Positions 44,846 through 62,109 are shown, numbered from the stretch's first letter. The stretch is 64,000 nt of DNA from Xanthomonas sp. F10 (GCF_014206815.1 NZ_JACHNP010000001.1:1826456-1890455), one strand, 5' to 3'. The notes: generated by a model from the letters alone, not told the origin. Program-made: numbers and translations.

Positions 44846-47026
44846 ATGACCGCCTTCCTGCAGCGTTTCAACGTCAGCCAGCGCCTTTCCGCCGCCTTCG
44901 GCATCCTGATCCTCATCTCCGGCCTCCTGGTGATTGCCGGGCTGATCACCATGACCGGCGCGCGCAAGCAGCTGGACATCATCGTGCACGGCAACGTCAA
45001 GAAGATCGAACTGTCCAGCGGCATGCTGGATGCGAACTCGGCCATCCTGATCGCACTGGGCGCGTACGCCAATCATTCGAGCGCGGACGACACCGCAAGT
45101 TCGCTGGCGCTGATCCAGCGCGAGCGCGCGCATTACGACGAGGAGCGAAAGAGGCTCTACGCAATGCCGACCACCCCGGCTGGCCAGGCCCTGCGCACGG
45201 AGATCGATCGTCTGCAGAAGATCGCGCGGCCGTTGAACAACGCCGTGATGGAAGCGGCCGCCGCGGGGGATTACCAGCGCGCGCAGACCCTGCTGCGTGA
45301 ACAGTCGCGCCCTGCCACGCTGGCATGGCAGGCCAAGATCCGCGAGAACGTAGCCCTGCAGCACCGGCTTAGCGCCGAGGCTTATGACGCCGCGGTGAGC
45401 CACCTCTCACGCGGCCGGGCGATGCTGATCGGCGGAGGCATCGCGGCCGTCCTGGCCAGCAGCCTGCTGGCCTGGCTGATCACCCGTAGTCTCACCGTGC
45501 CGCTGAGCCGCGCCACCCGCGCCGCCGAGGCCATCGCCGACGGCCGCCTGGACAACGACGTGAGCACCGACGCGCGCGACGAACCCGGCCGTTTGCTGAG
45601 CGCGATGGACCGCATGCAGACCCAGCTGCAGCGTTTCTCCGGCGAGACCGCGTTGATGATCGAGCTGCATGCCGACAAGGACATCAGCCACCGCATGCCG
45701 CAGGATTTCCCCGGCGTGTACGGCGAACTGAGCAAGGGTATCAACACCATGATGTTCGAGCATCTGGATGCCATCGTCGACGCCATCGGCGTGCTCAACG
45801 AATACGCCAATGGCGACCTACGCCGCGATGCACGCCGCCTGCCCGGCAGCCGCGCGGTGCTGCACGAATCGATGGATGCGGCCAAGGCCAGCCTGCTGGC
45901 GATCAACACCGAGATCAAGCGCCTGGCCGCGGCCGCCGCCGCGGGCGATTTCAGTGCCCGCGGCGATGCTGCGCACTTCCAGCACGACTTCCGGCTGATG
46001 GTGCAGGACCTCAACGCGATGATGGAGGTCAGCGACCGCAACCTGGGCAAGCTGTCGGCGCTGCTGCAAGCCATCGCCGCCGGTGACCTGACCGCACGCA
46101 TGGACGGCGAGTTCCACGGCGTGTTCGCGCGGATGCGCGACGACGCCAACGCCACCGCCGACCAGCTGACCGGCATCGTAGGCCGCATCCAGACCGCCGC
46201 GGTCAGCATCAATGCCGCGGCGACCGAGATCGCCGCCGGCAACGACGACCTGTCGCGCCGTACCGAGCAGCAGGCCGCCAGCCTGGAGGAAACCGCCGCC
46301 TCGATGGAGGAGCTGACCTCTACGGTGAAGCAGAACGCCGAGCACGCCCGCCAGGCCAATCAGTTGGCGGTGGGCGCGGCATCGGTCGCCTCGCAGGGCG
46401 GCGCGGTGGTTGGTCAGGTCGTCGAGACCATGAGCGGGATCGAGGCCTCTTCGAAGAAGATCGCCGACATCATCAGCGTCATCGACGGCATCGCGTTCCA
46501 GACCAACATCCTGGCGCTCAACGCCGCGGTGGAAGCCGCCCGTGCCGGCGAGCAGGGCCGCGGCTTCGCGGTGGTCGCCAGCGAAGTGCGCACGCTGGCG
46601 CAACGATCGGCCAACGCCGCCAAGGAGATCAAGGACCTCATCGACGACTCGGTCACCCGCGTCGCCGAGGGCTCGGCCCTGGTCGACCAGGCCGGCAAGA
46701 CCATGCACGAGATCGTGTCGTCGGTGCAGCGCGTCACCGACATCATGGGCGAGATTTCCGCGGCCTCGCAGGAGCAGTCGGCCGGCATCGAGCAGGTCAA
46801 CCAGACCGTCACGCAGATGGACGAGGCCACCCAGCAGAATGCGGCGCTGGTGGAGGAAGCCACGGCGGCGGCGCGCTCGATGGAAGAGCAGGCCGGCCAA
46901 CTGACCCAGGTGGTGGCGCTGTTCAAGATCGACACGCGCCATGCCGCGGCCTCCGGCAGCGCGCGCAACGTGGCTGCGCAGCGTGCGCAGGCGCACACTG
47001 CCGAGGCACTCGATCCCGCGGCCTGA
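44846..47026 (+). CDS. Methyl-accepting chemotaxis protein
   Basis: A 726-residue transmembrane receptor. TM1 lies at about 15-36, then a four-helix-bundle periplasmic sensor (to about 190), TM2 at about 192-213 ([20 protein letters not shown]) and a HAMP domain. A second HAMP-like/linker region follows. The signalling domain has the conserved hairpin [20 protein letters not shown] near residue 546 with methylation helices on both sides. There is no CheR-binding pentapeptide at the C-terminus. GAGGA precedes the ATG. The ligand is unknown. Confidence 0.94.
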   Translation: MTAFLQRFNVSQRLSAAFGILILISGLLVIAGLITMTGARKQLDIIVHGNVKKIELSSGMLDANSAILIALGAYANHSSADDTASSLALIQRERAHYDEERKRLYAMPTTPAGQALRTEIDRLQKIARPLNNAVMEAAAAGDYQRAQTLLREQSRPATLAWQAKIRENVALQHRLSAEAYDAAVSHLSRGRAMLIGGGIAAVLASSLLAWLITRSLTVPLSRATRAAEAIADGRLDNDVSTDARDEPGRLLSAMDRMQTQLQRFSGETALMIELHADKDISHRMPQDFPGVYGELSKGINTMMFEHLDAIVDAIGVLNEYANGDLRRDARRLPGSRAVLHESMDAAKASLLAINTEIKRLAAAAAAGDFSARGDAAHFQHDFRLMVQDLNAMMEVSDRNLGKLSALLQAIAAGDLTARMDGEFHGVFARMRDDANATADQLTGIVGRIQTAAVSINAAATEIAAGNDDLSRRTEQQAASLEETAASMEELTSTVKQNAEHARQANQLAVGAASVASQGGAVVGQVVETMSGIEASSKKIADIISVIDGIAFQTNILALNAAVEAARAGEQGRGFAVVASEVRTLAQRSANAAKEIKDLIDDSVTRVAEGSALVDQAGKTMHEIVSSVQRVTDIMGEISAASQEQSAGIEQVNQTVTQMDEATQQNAALVEEATAAARSMEEQAGQLTQVVALFKIDTRHAAASGSARNVAAQRAQAHTAEALDPAA

Positions 47027-47149
47027 GCCACTCCGGCATGACCGGGATGCGTCCTCGCGGCGCATCCCGGGCCATGCGCCGGCGCCGACACCTGGCGGCG
47101 CCGGAGCCGGCTGCGGCACACTGTGCGCCTCCCCCTTGCGAGCGCGCCC

Positions 47150-47782
47150 ATGAAGATCGTCGAAGTCCGCCACCCGCTGGTGCAACACAAGATCGGCCTG
47201 TTGCGCGACGCGGCGCTGAGCACCAAGGGCTTCCGCGAACTGGTCACCGAGCTGGGCACCCTGCTCGGCTACGAAGCCACCGCCGACCTGGAGACCGAGA
47301 CCCACACCATGGACGGCTGGGCCGGCCCGACCCAGGTGCAGCGCATCGCCGGCGCCAAGATCACCCTGGTGCCGATCCTGCGCGCGGGGCTGGGCATGCT
47401 GCCTGGCGTGCTGGCGTTGATTCCCGCGGCGCGGGTCAGCGTGGTCGGCCTGCAGCGCGACGAGGAGACGCTGCAACCGGTGCCCTACTTCGAACGCCTG
47501 ACCGGCCGCCTGGAGGAGCGCGACGCGCTGATCCTGGACCCGATGCTGGCCACCGGCGGCACCCTGATCGCCACCGTAGCCATGCTCAAGCGCGCTGGCG
47601 CGCGGCGGATCAAGGGCATTTTCCTGGTCGCCGCGCCGGAAGGCCTGCAGGCGCTGGAAGCGGCGCATCCGGACGTGGAGGTGTACACCGCCGCCATCGA
47701 CGAGCGGCTCAACGACAAGGGCTACATCCTGCCGGGCCTGGGCGATGCCGGCGACCGCATCTTCGGCACCCGCCTGGGCTAG
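47150..47782 (+). CDS. upp: Uracil phosphoribosyltransferase
   Basis: A 210-residue type I PRTase: [30 protein letters not shown], the PRPP loop [12 protein letters not shown] and C-terminal [20 protein letters not shown]. It salvages uracil to UMP. A single gene, followed by an inverted-repeat element. Confidence 0.97.
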   Translation: MKIVEVRHPLVQHKIGLLRDAALSTKGFRELVTELGTLLGYEATADLETETHTMDGWAGPTQVQRIAGAKITLVPILRAGLGMLPGVLALIPAARVSVVGLQRDEETLQPVPYFERLTGRLEERDALILDPMLATGGTLIATVAMLKRAGARRIKGIFLVAAPEGLQALEAAHPDVEVYTAAIDERLNDKGYILPGLGDAGDRIFGTRLG

Positions 47783-47784
47783 GG

Positions 47785-47938
47785 GTGTCATCAATCCCCG
47801 AGCATGCCGCGCTGCGGTTGCGCGTGCCTGTGGCAAGGAAGAACGAGGAAGTGGACGTGCGTCCACGCCCGAGCGATGGCGCAGCCACGGCCGCGCGCCT
47901 GCCAGACCCAACGCGGCATACTCGGGAATGGGTGACAC
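47785..47938. repeat. Imperfect palindromic element (MITE-like) between upp and the GH9 gene
   Basis: The outer arms match in inverse: GTGTCATCAATCCCCGAGCA continuing TGCCGCGCTG on the left, and the complement of GTGTCACCCATTCCCGAGTA continuing TGCCGCGTTG on the right. The centre is the short hairpin GTGGACG-TG-CGTCCAC at 47851-47866. About 37 unpaired bases separate arms and centre on each side. No open frame lies in it. Confidence 0.65.
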
Positions 47939-47969
47939 GCCCTAAGCGGCGCCATCGCGCCGCCGCGGA

Positions 47970-49700
47970 TCAGCGCTGCAGCACCTGCAGCGCGGCGCTC
48001 ACGTAGACCAGCGGCGCGTTCCAGTTGATCGCCACTTCGTTGGTGGCGTAGCTGCATTCCTTGTCCAGGTACGACAGCGCCGGCAGCGTCGACACGTAGG
48101 CGTGCTTGCACGCGTCGGCGTCCTGTTGCCCCGGCTGCGGGCCGCCGACCAGCCATCCCGGCACCGGCGTGGCCACGCCGTCGGCGATGGAGATGCGATG
48201 GTGAATGTGCATCGGCGAGCGCGTGCCGATGCCGGTCACGAAGGACATGCCCAGCGGGTTGCGGCCGAGCACGTAGTCCAGTTGCGACTGCGCGGCCTGC
48301 AGGTACTCCGGCTTGTGCTGCAACTGGTAGGCCTGCAGCAACATCATCGCCTGGTTCATCGCAGTGGCGTTGCTGCCCCAATGGAAATCGGCGTCGCGCA
48401 TCGTCACCCGCCAGGCCGAGCCCTGCCACACCTGCACCAGATGATCGGCCAGCCCCTCGATCTCGTCGGCGATGCGCGCCTGGTCGGCGTGCGGGGTCAG
48501 CCGCGCGCGGTGCTGCGCCAGCGACATCCAGGCCAGCCCGCCGACCTGGCGCCAGTCGGGCACGCTGGCCGGCACCTTGCGCGCCATCGCCGCGTCGTAG
48601 AACGCGTCGTCGGCGGTGGCCAGATACAACTCGGTGGCAGCCCAGGCGAATTCGTCGTCGAACTGGCTGTCGCCGTAGGTGCCGGTGTGCACGTCGTCCG
48701 GCTGCCGGTAGGCCACGTCCGGATGCGCCTGCGCCCACGCCCAGGCGCGCCGCGAGGCCTCCAGCATGCGTGTGGAGATGCCACCGAACTGGGCGTCGTA
48801 CGGCGCGTAGATGCGACTGGCCTGGGCCATCACCGCGGCGAAGTCGAGCGTGGCCGCGGTGCTCTTCTGCACCACGTAGCGCGGCGCGCGCGCCTGGTCC
48901 GGCATCTGCATGCCGGCGAAGTCCAGGTTGGTCAGCTTGTGGTACACGCCGCCGTCGTGCGGATCCTGCATCGCCAGCAGCCACTGCAGGTTCCAGTCGA
49001 CCTCGCGCAGGATGTCCGGCACGTCGCCGCCGCTGTTGGGAATGCCTTCGTGGTGCGTGGTGAAGTAGGTGGGGAACTGCTCGTAGGCGGCCAGCAGGGT
49101 ATAGACGGTGATGCCGGAGTTGACCACGTACTTGTTGTAGTCGCCGGCGTCGTACCAGCCCTTGGGCGCGGCGATCACGGTACCGGCCGGGCGCTCCGGC
49201 GAAGCCGCCGAGGCATGCACCAGCACGTGGTCGTCGGGATGGCCGGCGGCGCGCGCGTGGCGGCCGGCGTAGATGCCGTCCAGCGCGGTACTGGCGCGGT
49301 TGTAGTAGTAGGCCTTGAGCGCAGCGCGCGACAGCGCGTTGTAGGCGTCTTCACCGATGGCGAAGCTGTCCGACGGCGGCAGGCCATCGACCTGCAGGCG
49401 ATAGCGGCCGGGCGTGCGCAGCGCGGAGAAATCGGCGATGCGCACCGCCTGCTGCGCCGGCGGCCACACCGCGGCGGCGCCGAGGGTACCGCGCAGCACG
49501 ACCTCGTCACTGTCGGCGCGCGTGATCGAAAAGGCATCGCCGTGGCCGTCCGGCACCACCGCCAGCTTGCTCGCCGCGGGCAGGAAACCGACCTGGTTCA
49601 GGCGGATTGGCGACGGCAGGGTGGTATCGGCACGGGAGGTGCAACCGCCCAGCAGCAGGCAGGCGAGGAACAGGCAGGACAGGGCGTGGGGCAGCTTCAT
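47970..49700 (-). CDS. GH9 family cellulase-type lipoprotein
   Basis: A 576-residue protein. Signal and lipobox MKLPHALSCLFLACLLLGGC predict an outer-membrane lipoprotein. An Ig-like CelD_N domain (SPIRLNQVGFLPAASKLAVV) precedes the GH9 catalytic barrel. GWYDAGDYNKYVVN holds the catalytic Asp pair, HIHHR is the substrate motif, and CSYATNEVAINWNAPL carries the acid Glu. It cleaves beta-1,4-glucans or cello-oligomers. All catalytic residues are present. A single gene. Confidence 0.92.
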   Translation of the reverse strand: MKLPHALSCLFLACLLLGGCTSRADTTLPSPIRLNQVGFLPAASKLAVVPDGHGDAFSITRADSDEVVLRGTLGAAAVWPPAQQAVRIADFSALRTPGRYRLQVDGLPPSDSFAIGEDAYNALSRAALKAYYYNRASTALDGIYAGRHARAAGHPDDHVLVHASAASPERPAGTVIAAPKGWYDAGDYNKYVVNSGITVYTLLAAYEQFPTYFTTHHEGIPNSGGDVPDILREVDWNLQWLLAMQDPHDGGVYHKLTNLDFAGMQMPDQARAPRYVVQKSTAATLDFAAVMAQASRIYAPYDAQFGGISTRMLEASRRAWAWAQAHPDVAYRQPDDVHTGTYGDSQFDDEFAWAATELYLATADDAFYDAAMARKVPASVPDWRQVGGLAWMSLAQHRARLTPHADQARIADEIEGLADHLVQVWQGSAWRVTMRDADFHWGSNATAMNQAMMLLQAYQLQHKPEYLQAAQSQLDYVLGRNPLGMSFVTGIGTRSPMHIHHRISIADGVATPVPGWLVGGPQPGQQDADACKHAYVSTLPALSYLDKECSYATNEVAINWNAPLVYVSAALQVLQR

Positions 49701-49784
49701 GCGCCGATATTCGCCGGCATGGATGACGGCTGCAAGCGCGACGGCAGGCGCCGGCACGCCGCACGCAGTTGCGTCGCGCGGCGC

Positions 49785-50678
<894 letters not shown>

Positions 50679-50682
50679 GGCG

Positions 50683-50720
50683 GGGACTCGGGATTGGGGA
50701 TTGGGGAGTCGCAAAAGCGG
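50683..50720. repeat. GGGATTGGGGATTGGGGAG tract ending GCAAAAGCGG
   Basis: The tract CGGGATTGGGGATTGGGGAG continues TCGCAAAAGCGG. It is a single arm of the family at 23905. It lies just upstream of the MBL gene and after ggt. Confidence 0.7.
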
Positions 50721-50723
50721 GCG

Positions 50724-52481
50724 TCAGGGCGCCGGCGCGGTCTGCAGCACTTCGGCGCTGCCGACTTCGTTGCGCGGGTCGCTGCCGCCGCTGAGTACGT
50801 TGCGGCGCTTGTCCCATTCCACCGTCTGCAGGTTGCCCCAGACGTGGCTGGACCCGTGCCCGTCCTCGGCGGTGTCGCCGGGGAGCTTGAGCGTATGCCC
50901 CATCGCCTCCAGGCCCTTGGCCGTGGCCGCGTCGAAGGTGCCGGTCTCGGCTTCGATCACGTCCGGCAGCCATTGGTGGTGGTAGCGCGGCAGCGCGGCG
51001 ACCTGCTGCGCGGTGAGGCCGTCGTCGTAGCCGAGGATGCCGAGCAGCACCATGGTGATGATGCGGCTGCCGCCCGGGGTGCCGAGCACGATGGCCTTGT
51101 CCGCGTTCTCCATGAAGGTGGGCGACATCGAGCTGAGCGGGCGCTTGCCCGGCTTGGGCGCGTTGGCCGCGTAGCCCATCACGCCGAAGGCGTTGGGCGT
51201 GCCCGGACGCAGCGCGAAATCGTCCATCTCGTTGTTGAGCAGGACGCCGGTGCCCTTGGGGATCAGCCCGGAGCCGTACAGCAGGTTGACCGTCTGGGTC
51301 GCGCCGACGCGGTTGCCTTCGCCGTCGATGATGGAGAAATGCGTGGTCTCGTCGTCTTCCAGCGGGGTCGGCTGGCCCGACAACAGGTCGCTGGGCGTGG
51401 CCTTCTCCGGGTTGATCGTCGAGCGCAGGCCCACCGCGTAATCCTTGCTGAGCAGGATGCGCTGCGGCACGTGGGTGAAATCCGGATCGCCCAGGAAGAA
51501 AGTACGGTCGCGGTAGGCGCGGCGCATCGCTTCCACGGTCAGGTGCACGCGGTGCACCGGGTCCATGGTCTTGAGGTCGTAGCCCTCCAGGATCTGCAGC
51601 ATGCTGGCCAGGGCGATGCCGCCGGAAGACGGTGGCGGCGCGGTGGTGATGGTCCAGCCCTTGTAGTCGAAGCGGATCGGCGTGCGCTCCTTGACCGTGT
51701 AACCGGCCAGCTCCTCCGCGGTCCAGCGCCCGCCGGCCTGCTTCACGCCGGCCAGCAGCTTCTTGGCGGTGGCGCCGCGGTAGAAGCCGTCGAAGCCCTT
51801 GTCGGCCAGCAGCTGCAGCGTGTTGGCCAGTTCCGGCTGCTTGAACACGTCGCCCACGGCGATCGGGCGGCCGTTGCGCAGGTAGACCTGGCGGGTGCCG
51901 GGATAACGCTCCATCACCTTGCGCCGCGACTGGTAGCCCTCGGCCATGCGCGCGTACACCGGGAAGCCGTCGCGGGCGATGCGGATCGCCGGCGCCAGCG
52001 ACTGCCGCAGCGGCAGCCGGCCGTGCTTGGTCGCCAGTTCCACCAGCGCCGCCGGCAGCCCGGGGATGCCGGCCGACCACGGCCCGTTGATCGAGCGGTC
52101 GCGGTCCAGCTCGCCCTTGGCATCCAGGAACGCGGCCGGCGTCGCCGATTCCGGCGCGGTCTCGCGCGCGTCCAGCATCACGTCCTTGCCGGTCTTGGCG
52201 TCGTGCAGCAGGAAGAACCCGCCGCCGCCGAGGCCGGAGCTGATCGGTTCGACCACCGACAGCGTCGAGGACACCGCCACCGCGGCGTCGAAGGCATTGC
52301 CGCCCTCGCGCAGGATCTGCAGGCCGGCCTCGGTGGCCAGGCGGTGGCCGCTGGCGATGGCGGCGCCGGGCGGATGCGCGGCCGGGGCGGTAGCAGTCGC
52401 CTCGGCGACCGGCGCCTCGGCCCACGCCGACGGCGTCAGGACCAGGGCGAGCAGCAGGACACGGCGGACGAGGCTTCTCAT
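50724..52481 (-). CDS. ggt: Gamma-glutamyltransferase
   Basis: A 585-residue periplasmic enzyme. Signal MRSLVRRVLLLALVLTPSAW ends AEA. Conserved segments: ATEAGLQILREGGNAFDAAV, the autoprocessing Thr in DDETTHFSIIDGEGN near residue 380, and PLSSMSPTF with GTPGGSRI for the glutamyl group. It cleaves glutathione and other gamma-glutamyl compounds. ATG 52481 overlaps the ferredoxin stop by 4 bases. Confidence 0.95.
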   Translation of the reverse strand: MRSLVRRVLLLALVLTPSAWAEAPVAEATATAPAAHPPGAAIASGHRLATEAGLQILREGGNAFDAAVAVSSTLSVVEPISSGLGGGGFFLLHDAKTGKDVMLDARETAPESATPAAFLDAKGELDRDRSINGPWSAGIPGLPAALVELATKHGRLPLRQSLAPAIRIARDGFPVYARMAEGYQSRRKVMERYPGTRQVYLRNGRPIAVGDVFKQPELANTLQLLADKGFDGFYRGATAKKLLAGVKQAGGRWTAEELAGYTVKERTPIRFDYKGWTITTAPPPSSGGIALASMLQILEGYDLKTMDPVHRVHLTVEAMRRAYRDRTFFLGDPDFTHVPQRILLSKDYAVGLRSTINPEKATPSDLLSGQPTPLEDDETTHFSIIDGEGNRVGATQTVNLLYGSGLIPKGTGVLLNNEMDDFALRPGTPNAFGVMGYAANAPKPGKRPLSSMSPTFMENADKAIVLGTPGGSRIITMVLLGILGYDDGLTAQQVAALPRYHHQWLPDVIEAETGTFDAATAKGLEAMGHTLKLPGDTAEDGHGSSHVWGNLQTVEWDKRRNVLSGGSDPRNEVGSAEVLQTAPAP

Positions 52482-52762
52482 GCGGCGGGGGGCTCCTGTG
52501 AGTACAACTCGGGGTGGTCGCGCTGCAGGCGCTGCAGCTTGGCCAGCAACTGGGCGTGGGTCTCCGGGATCGCCGGGTCCGGGTCGATGCATTCCACCGG
52601 GCACACCACCACGCACTGCGGCTCGTCGAAATGGCCGACGCATTCGGTACAGCGGGCCGGGTCGATCACGTAGATCGTCTCGCCCATGGCGATGGCCTGG
52701 TTCGGGCAGGCCGGCTCGCAGACGTCGCAGTTGACGCAGAGCTCGTTGATCTTGAGGGACAT
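52478..52762 (-). CDS. 2[4Fe-4S] ferredoxin, YfhL type
   Basis: A 94-residue protein: MSLKINELCVNCDVCEPACP gives C9, C12, C15, C19; the second set is C38, C41, C50, C54 with the long C-x8-C spacing, plus C58. This spacing marks the YfhL/Allochromatium-type low-potential ferredoxin. It is coupled to ggt by ATGA overlap. The in-frame start at 52771 adds only three residues. Confidence 0.93.
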   Translation of the reverse strand: MSLKINELCVNCDVCEPACPNQAIAMGETIYVIDPARCTECVGHFDEPQCVVVCPVECIDPDPAIPETHAQLLAKLQRLQRDHPELYSQEPPAA

Positions 52763-53018
52763 GTGGCGCAATTCGGCACTGACCGGTGCAGTTTACCGGA
52801 TCGGGGCGGGACGGCCCCGCGAAGGCGGCGCCACGGCGCGGAACGCTGTATCGCCGCGGCCTCGAAGCGGCGGAGTCGACTGCCCGCGGCGTCTGACGCC
52901 GGTGTCGGCTGCGCCTGGCGAGGTCATGTCGAACATGGCTGCCTGGTCACGCCAGGCCGGGCTCTTCTCCACGATGGCGGAGAGGCATTGCTCGCGCCGT
53001 GCCGGCGCGCCATGGCGG

Positions 53019-53044
53019 GGCCGGCGCGCGTCGGCGCGCCGGCC
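53019..53044 (-). terminator. GC-rich hairpin after the lipoprotein gene
   Basis: GGCCGGCGCGC and GCGCGCCGGCC form an 11-bp perfect stem 9 bases after the lipoprotein stop. No T-run. Confidence 0.5.
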
Positions 53045-53052
53045 CTGCGGGC

Positions 53053-53547
53053 TTACTTGGCTTCGACGAAGATGTAGTCGGCGCCGGTCGGCTTGACCAC
53101 GGCTTCGACGCGGGCGTTGTCGGCCGGAGCGCCGATGTAGACCACGCGCACGCCCTTCATGCTGTTCGGCTCGACCTTGGCGAACGCCGCGGCGATCAGG
53201 TCGGCCATCTTGGCCGAGGCCGAGGAGCCGAACGCCAGCATGTTGCCCGGCTGGATGCCGCGGCCGATGGCGGTGGTGGCGCTTTCGACCTGGCGATCGT
53301 ACTTGGCCTGGAACTCCGGATCCGATTCCGGCGGCAAGTAGTACAGGAACGGGCTGTTGGTGACGGTGCCCATGTTCTGGATCGCCACTTCCTGCAGGTA
53401 CTTCTTCCAGCCGGCGTCGTCGTCCTTGGCCGGGGCGGTCAGCGCGGGCTGCGCGTCGGCGGCCGGCTTGGCGGCCTCTTCTTTCTTGCAGGCGGTGAAG
53501 CCCAGGGCCAGCGAAGCGATCAGCAACGCGCGTGCGGTGGTGTTCAT
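53053..53547 (-). CDS. Hypothetical lipoprotein
   Basis: A 164-residue protein with signal and probable lipobox MNTTARALLIASLALGFTAC. Then come a charged linker (KKEEAAKPAADAQPALTAPA) and a domain with VAIQNMGTVTNSPFLYYLPP, SATTAIGRGIQPGNMLAFG and GVRVVYIGAPADNARVEAVV. I do not recognise the family. It lies upstream of coaD's end and may be its own unit. Confidence 0.75.
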   Translation of the reverse strand: MNTTARALLIASLALGFTACKKEEAAKPAADAQPALTAPAKDDDAGWKKYLQEVAIQNMGTVTNSPFLYYLPPESDPEFQAKYDRQVESATTAIGRGIQPGNMLAFGSSASAKMADLIAAAFAKVEPNSMKGVRVVYIGAPADNARVEAVVKPTGADYIFVEAK

Positions 53548-53587
53548 GGAATGGCTCCCTCTGTGTCGTCAGTGAATGGTGGACGGC

Positions 53588-56823
<3,236 letters not shown>

Positions 56824-56852
56824 GCCTGAGACGTGCGATTGCGAAAAGAACG

Positions 56853-56881
56853 AAGCCGGCATCTGCCGGCTTTGTTTTTTA
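56853..56881 (+). terminator. Intrinsic terminator of htpG
   Basis: AAGCCGGC, loop ATCT, GCCGGCTT, followed by TGTTTTTT. It lies 29 bases after the stop codon. Confidence 0.95.
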
Positions 56882-57275
56882 CACAGGCGACTCCGATTGC
56901 CCGAAGTCCAACGACCTTTTGCGGGATTCTTGTGCCGCATTGCGATTGTTGGTTCAAGGCAGAATACGGGGTAGGCACCAATTCGAGCCGGTCGGCGTGG
57001 TCACGGACGCGCCCCTTCGCACCACCCGAAAACACGCGCCCCATGGGACAAGGCGACTCTGGCGTGCGGCGCGACACGTATGCGTCGCCACACCACCTAA
57101 TGCCCGCCTTACTCGACATCGCCTGCCACTTCCTCACGCTGACCAGCTTGTCACTTATCGCAGCAAATGTGCTGAATAGCAGCCACTACTGAAATTTAAA
57201 CCCATGACACATTAAATAAACACATCTGCCTCAGACGCTCACCAAAGCATGCACAGAAAACACCTAACCTTAAAT
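56882..57275. other. Gene-poor region after htpG
   Basis: About 390 bases. No credible gene. From about 57180 the DNA becomes markedly AT-rich (TGAAATTTAAACCCATGACA, CATTAAATAAACAC), unlike the rest of the window. Confidence 0.5.
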
Positions 57276-57566
57276 TCACTTAAGCTGCATATCGACCCTA
57301 TTTATTGACTTCAACAAGATGCCGCAAATCAGCAGGAGACAAACACCACTGACAGCCATAGCATTCATCAAAAAAAGATCAGACCAACTCAAAAATACCA
57401 CATGACCGTGTTGATTATATTCGTAGATCTTGCCAGCCGAATAATCCGCAACCCGAGGGCTCTTCGAAATGAGCACCCGAGTAATATAAGGCTCGCCAAT
57501 AAAAATCATGGCCGCCCCAGCAAGAAAACTCGGAATTACGAAAAGCCTGGCCACTTTAGTATTCAT
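57276..57566 (-). CDS. Small hypothetical 2-TM membrane protein in an AT-rich island
   Basis: A 96-residue protein. Hydrophobic segments at about 7-26 (RLFVIPSFLAGAAMIFIG) and 64-86 (LFLMNAMAVSGVCLLLICGI) suggest two membrane helices with a polar loop (KSPRVADYSAGKIYEYNQHG). I do not recognise it. GC and codon use differ strongly from neighbours, which suggests recent transfer. Only a weak GGTGA precedes the ATG, so translation is uncertain. Confidence 0.5.
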   Translation of the reverse strand: MNTKVARLFVIPSFLAGAAMIFIGEPYITRVLISKSPRVADYSAGKIYEYNQHGHVVFLSWSDLFLMNAMAVSGVCLLLICGILLKSINRVDMQLK

Positions 57567-57932
57567 TGATCACCGAACCATAAATTGCGCCAGCATGCAT
57601 TGAAGCTTCCGCACTACCCGGTCAAACGAAAATCTTTTGCAAGACCCATGATGACCTTGGCGAATTATCGAATCAGCTCAGGGATGGCTGTCAAGGAAAT
57701 TCTAGGCGCCCGATGAACGGCCTCTTGCTTACTCGAAACCTCAGACGTCGTTAGTCTGATCAACTACGCAATCCCTAGCGATCAGTCATTACGTTGACTC
57801 CGACGTGGTGCAGAGCATGCAAGATATCTGCGCGGCATGCGGGTAAAGCCTCCAGGTGACCTTGACGCTCCCAGGCTTCTCGCGAAGCGACTTGCAGGCG
57901 AGAATCGGCTTGTTTCCTGACCACCCTCTTCG
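57567..57932. other. Upstream region of the reductase gene
   Basis: 366 bases without a gene; AT-rich in its left half, returning to normal GC near 57830. No promoter boxes could be assigned with confidence. Confidence 0.45.
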
Positions 57933-58955
57933 ATGAACAGCAACCCCACCATCACGCTATCCCTGGACCAGGCCACCACTCTGGTCGACCGCATCCTGTC
58001 CCATGCCGGCTTCAGCCCGGAGCATGTGCATGCCCTCACCCGCACCATCGTCGCCGGCGAGCGCGACGGCTGTGCCTCGCATGGGTTGTACCGGACGCTC
58101 GGCTGCGTGGCGACATTGCGCAACGGCAGGGTGGTGGGCGACGCCGAGCCTGTCGTGCACGACCATGCACCCGGCATCGTGCGGGTCGATGCGCGCGGCG
58201 GGTTCTCGCTGCTGGCGTTCGAGCGTGGGCTGCCGCTGTTGATCGAGAAGACCCGTGCCAATGGCCTGGCGGCACTGGCGATCAACCGTTGCGTGCACTT
58301 CTCTGCGCTGTGGCCGGAAGTCGAGCGCATCACCGAGGCCGGCCTGGTCGCGCTGATCTGCAATCCCAGCCATGCCTGGGTCACGCCGGCCGGCGGACGC
58401 ACGCCGCTGCTGGGCACTAACCCGCTGGCGTTCGGCTGGCCGCGCGTGGACGCGCCGCCGTTCGTGTTCGACTTCGCCACCAGCGCGGTGGCGCGCGGCG
58501 AGATCGAGCTGCGCCGCCGCGCCGGCCAGCCGATTCCCGAAGGCTGGGGGGTGGACGCGGCAGGCGCGCCGACCACCGATCCGGCCGCGGTCGCCAACGG
58601 TGGCGCGATGCTGACCTTCGGCGGACACAAGGGTTCGGCGCTGTCGGCGATGATCGAGCTGATCGCCGGCCCCTTGATCGGCGACCTCACCAGCGCCGAA
58701 TCGCTGGCCCACGACGCCGGTGCCGGCGCAGCGCCCTACCACGGCGAATTGATTTTGGCGCTGGATCCGGCGCGCTTCCTCGGCGTCGACTGCGCCGCGC
58801 ACCTGGCCCGTGCGGAAGCGTTCTTTGCCGCCTACGAGGCCACCGGGGCACGCCTGCCTTCGCAACGCCGCTACCAGGCACGGGCACGCAGCCACAGCGA
58901 AGGCGTGCAGATTCCGCAGGCCCTGTATCAGGACCTGGTGGCCTTGCTCGATTGA
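57933..58955 (+). CDS. Malate/L-lactate dehydrogenase family reductase (possibly pyrroline/piperideine-2-carboxylate reductase)
   Basis: A 340-residue protein of the Ldh_2 family: ERDGCASHGLYRTLGCVATL (catalytic His in SHG), AINRCVHFSALWPEVE, TPLLGTNPLAFGWPR, VFDFATSAVARGEIELR, GGAMLTFGGHKGSALSAMIE. The sequence resembles DpkA-type reductases of cyclic imino acids in proline, hydroxyproline and D-lysine metabolism more than malate dehydrogenase. The plant-cell-wall genes downstream would fit hydroxyproline use. Substrate unproven. Confidence 0.82.
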   Translation: MNSNPTITLSLDQATTLVDRILSHAGFSPEHVHALTRTIVAGERDGCASHGLYRTLGCVATLRNGRVVGDAEPVVHDHAPGIVRVDARGGFSLLAFERGLPLLIEKTRANGLAALAINRCVHFSALWPEVERITEAGLVALICNPSHAWVTPAGGRTPLLGTNPLAFGWPRVDAPPFVFDFATSAVARGEIELRRRAGQPIPEGWGVDAAGAPTTDPAAVANGGAMLTFGGHKGSALSAMIELIAGPLIGDLTSAESLAHDAGAGAAPYHGELILALDPARFLGVDCAAHLARAEAFFAAYEATGARLPSQRRYQARARSHSEGVQIPQALYQDLVALLD

Positions 58956-59010
58956 AGGCACCTCGCCTAATGCGGGTTGCCGCAGTCGCGGGGGACATGT
59001 AGTGATGGCG

Positions 59011-59073
59011 TAGGAGCGGCTTCAGCCGCGACGGCATTACCGCTATCGCGTCGCGGCTGAAGCCGCTCCTACG
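59011..59073. repeat. REP-like element, second copy
   Basis: Perfect 23-bp inverted arms at 59011-59033 and 59051-59073, each differing by one base from the copy at 21671 (GGCTTCAGCC instead of GGCTTTAGCC). The compensating change keeps pairing intact, evidence that the hairpin matters. Confidence 0.88.
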
Positions 59074-59232
59074 GATGGCCTTTCATGTTCACTGGCAGGC
59101 GGCCCGATGGTGTGATGCGCCGTACCGGTTCATTACCGCCCACGTAGAACCGGGCCGGCCGTGCTTACCGCGGCGGGCTTCCCGCCCGCCACGGCACCGG
59201 CGACCCGATCGCCTACGCCACCAGGCTCCGCC

Positions 59233-62109
<2,877 letters not shown>

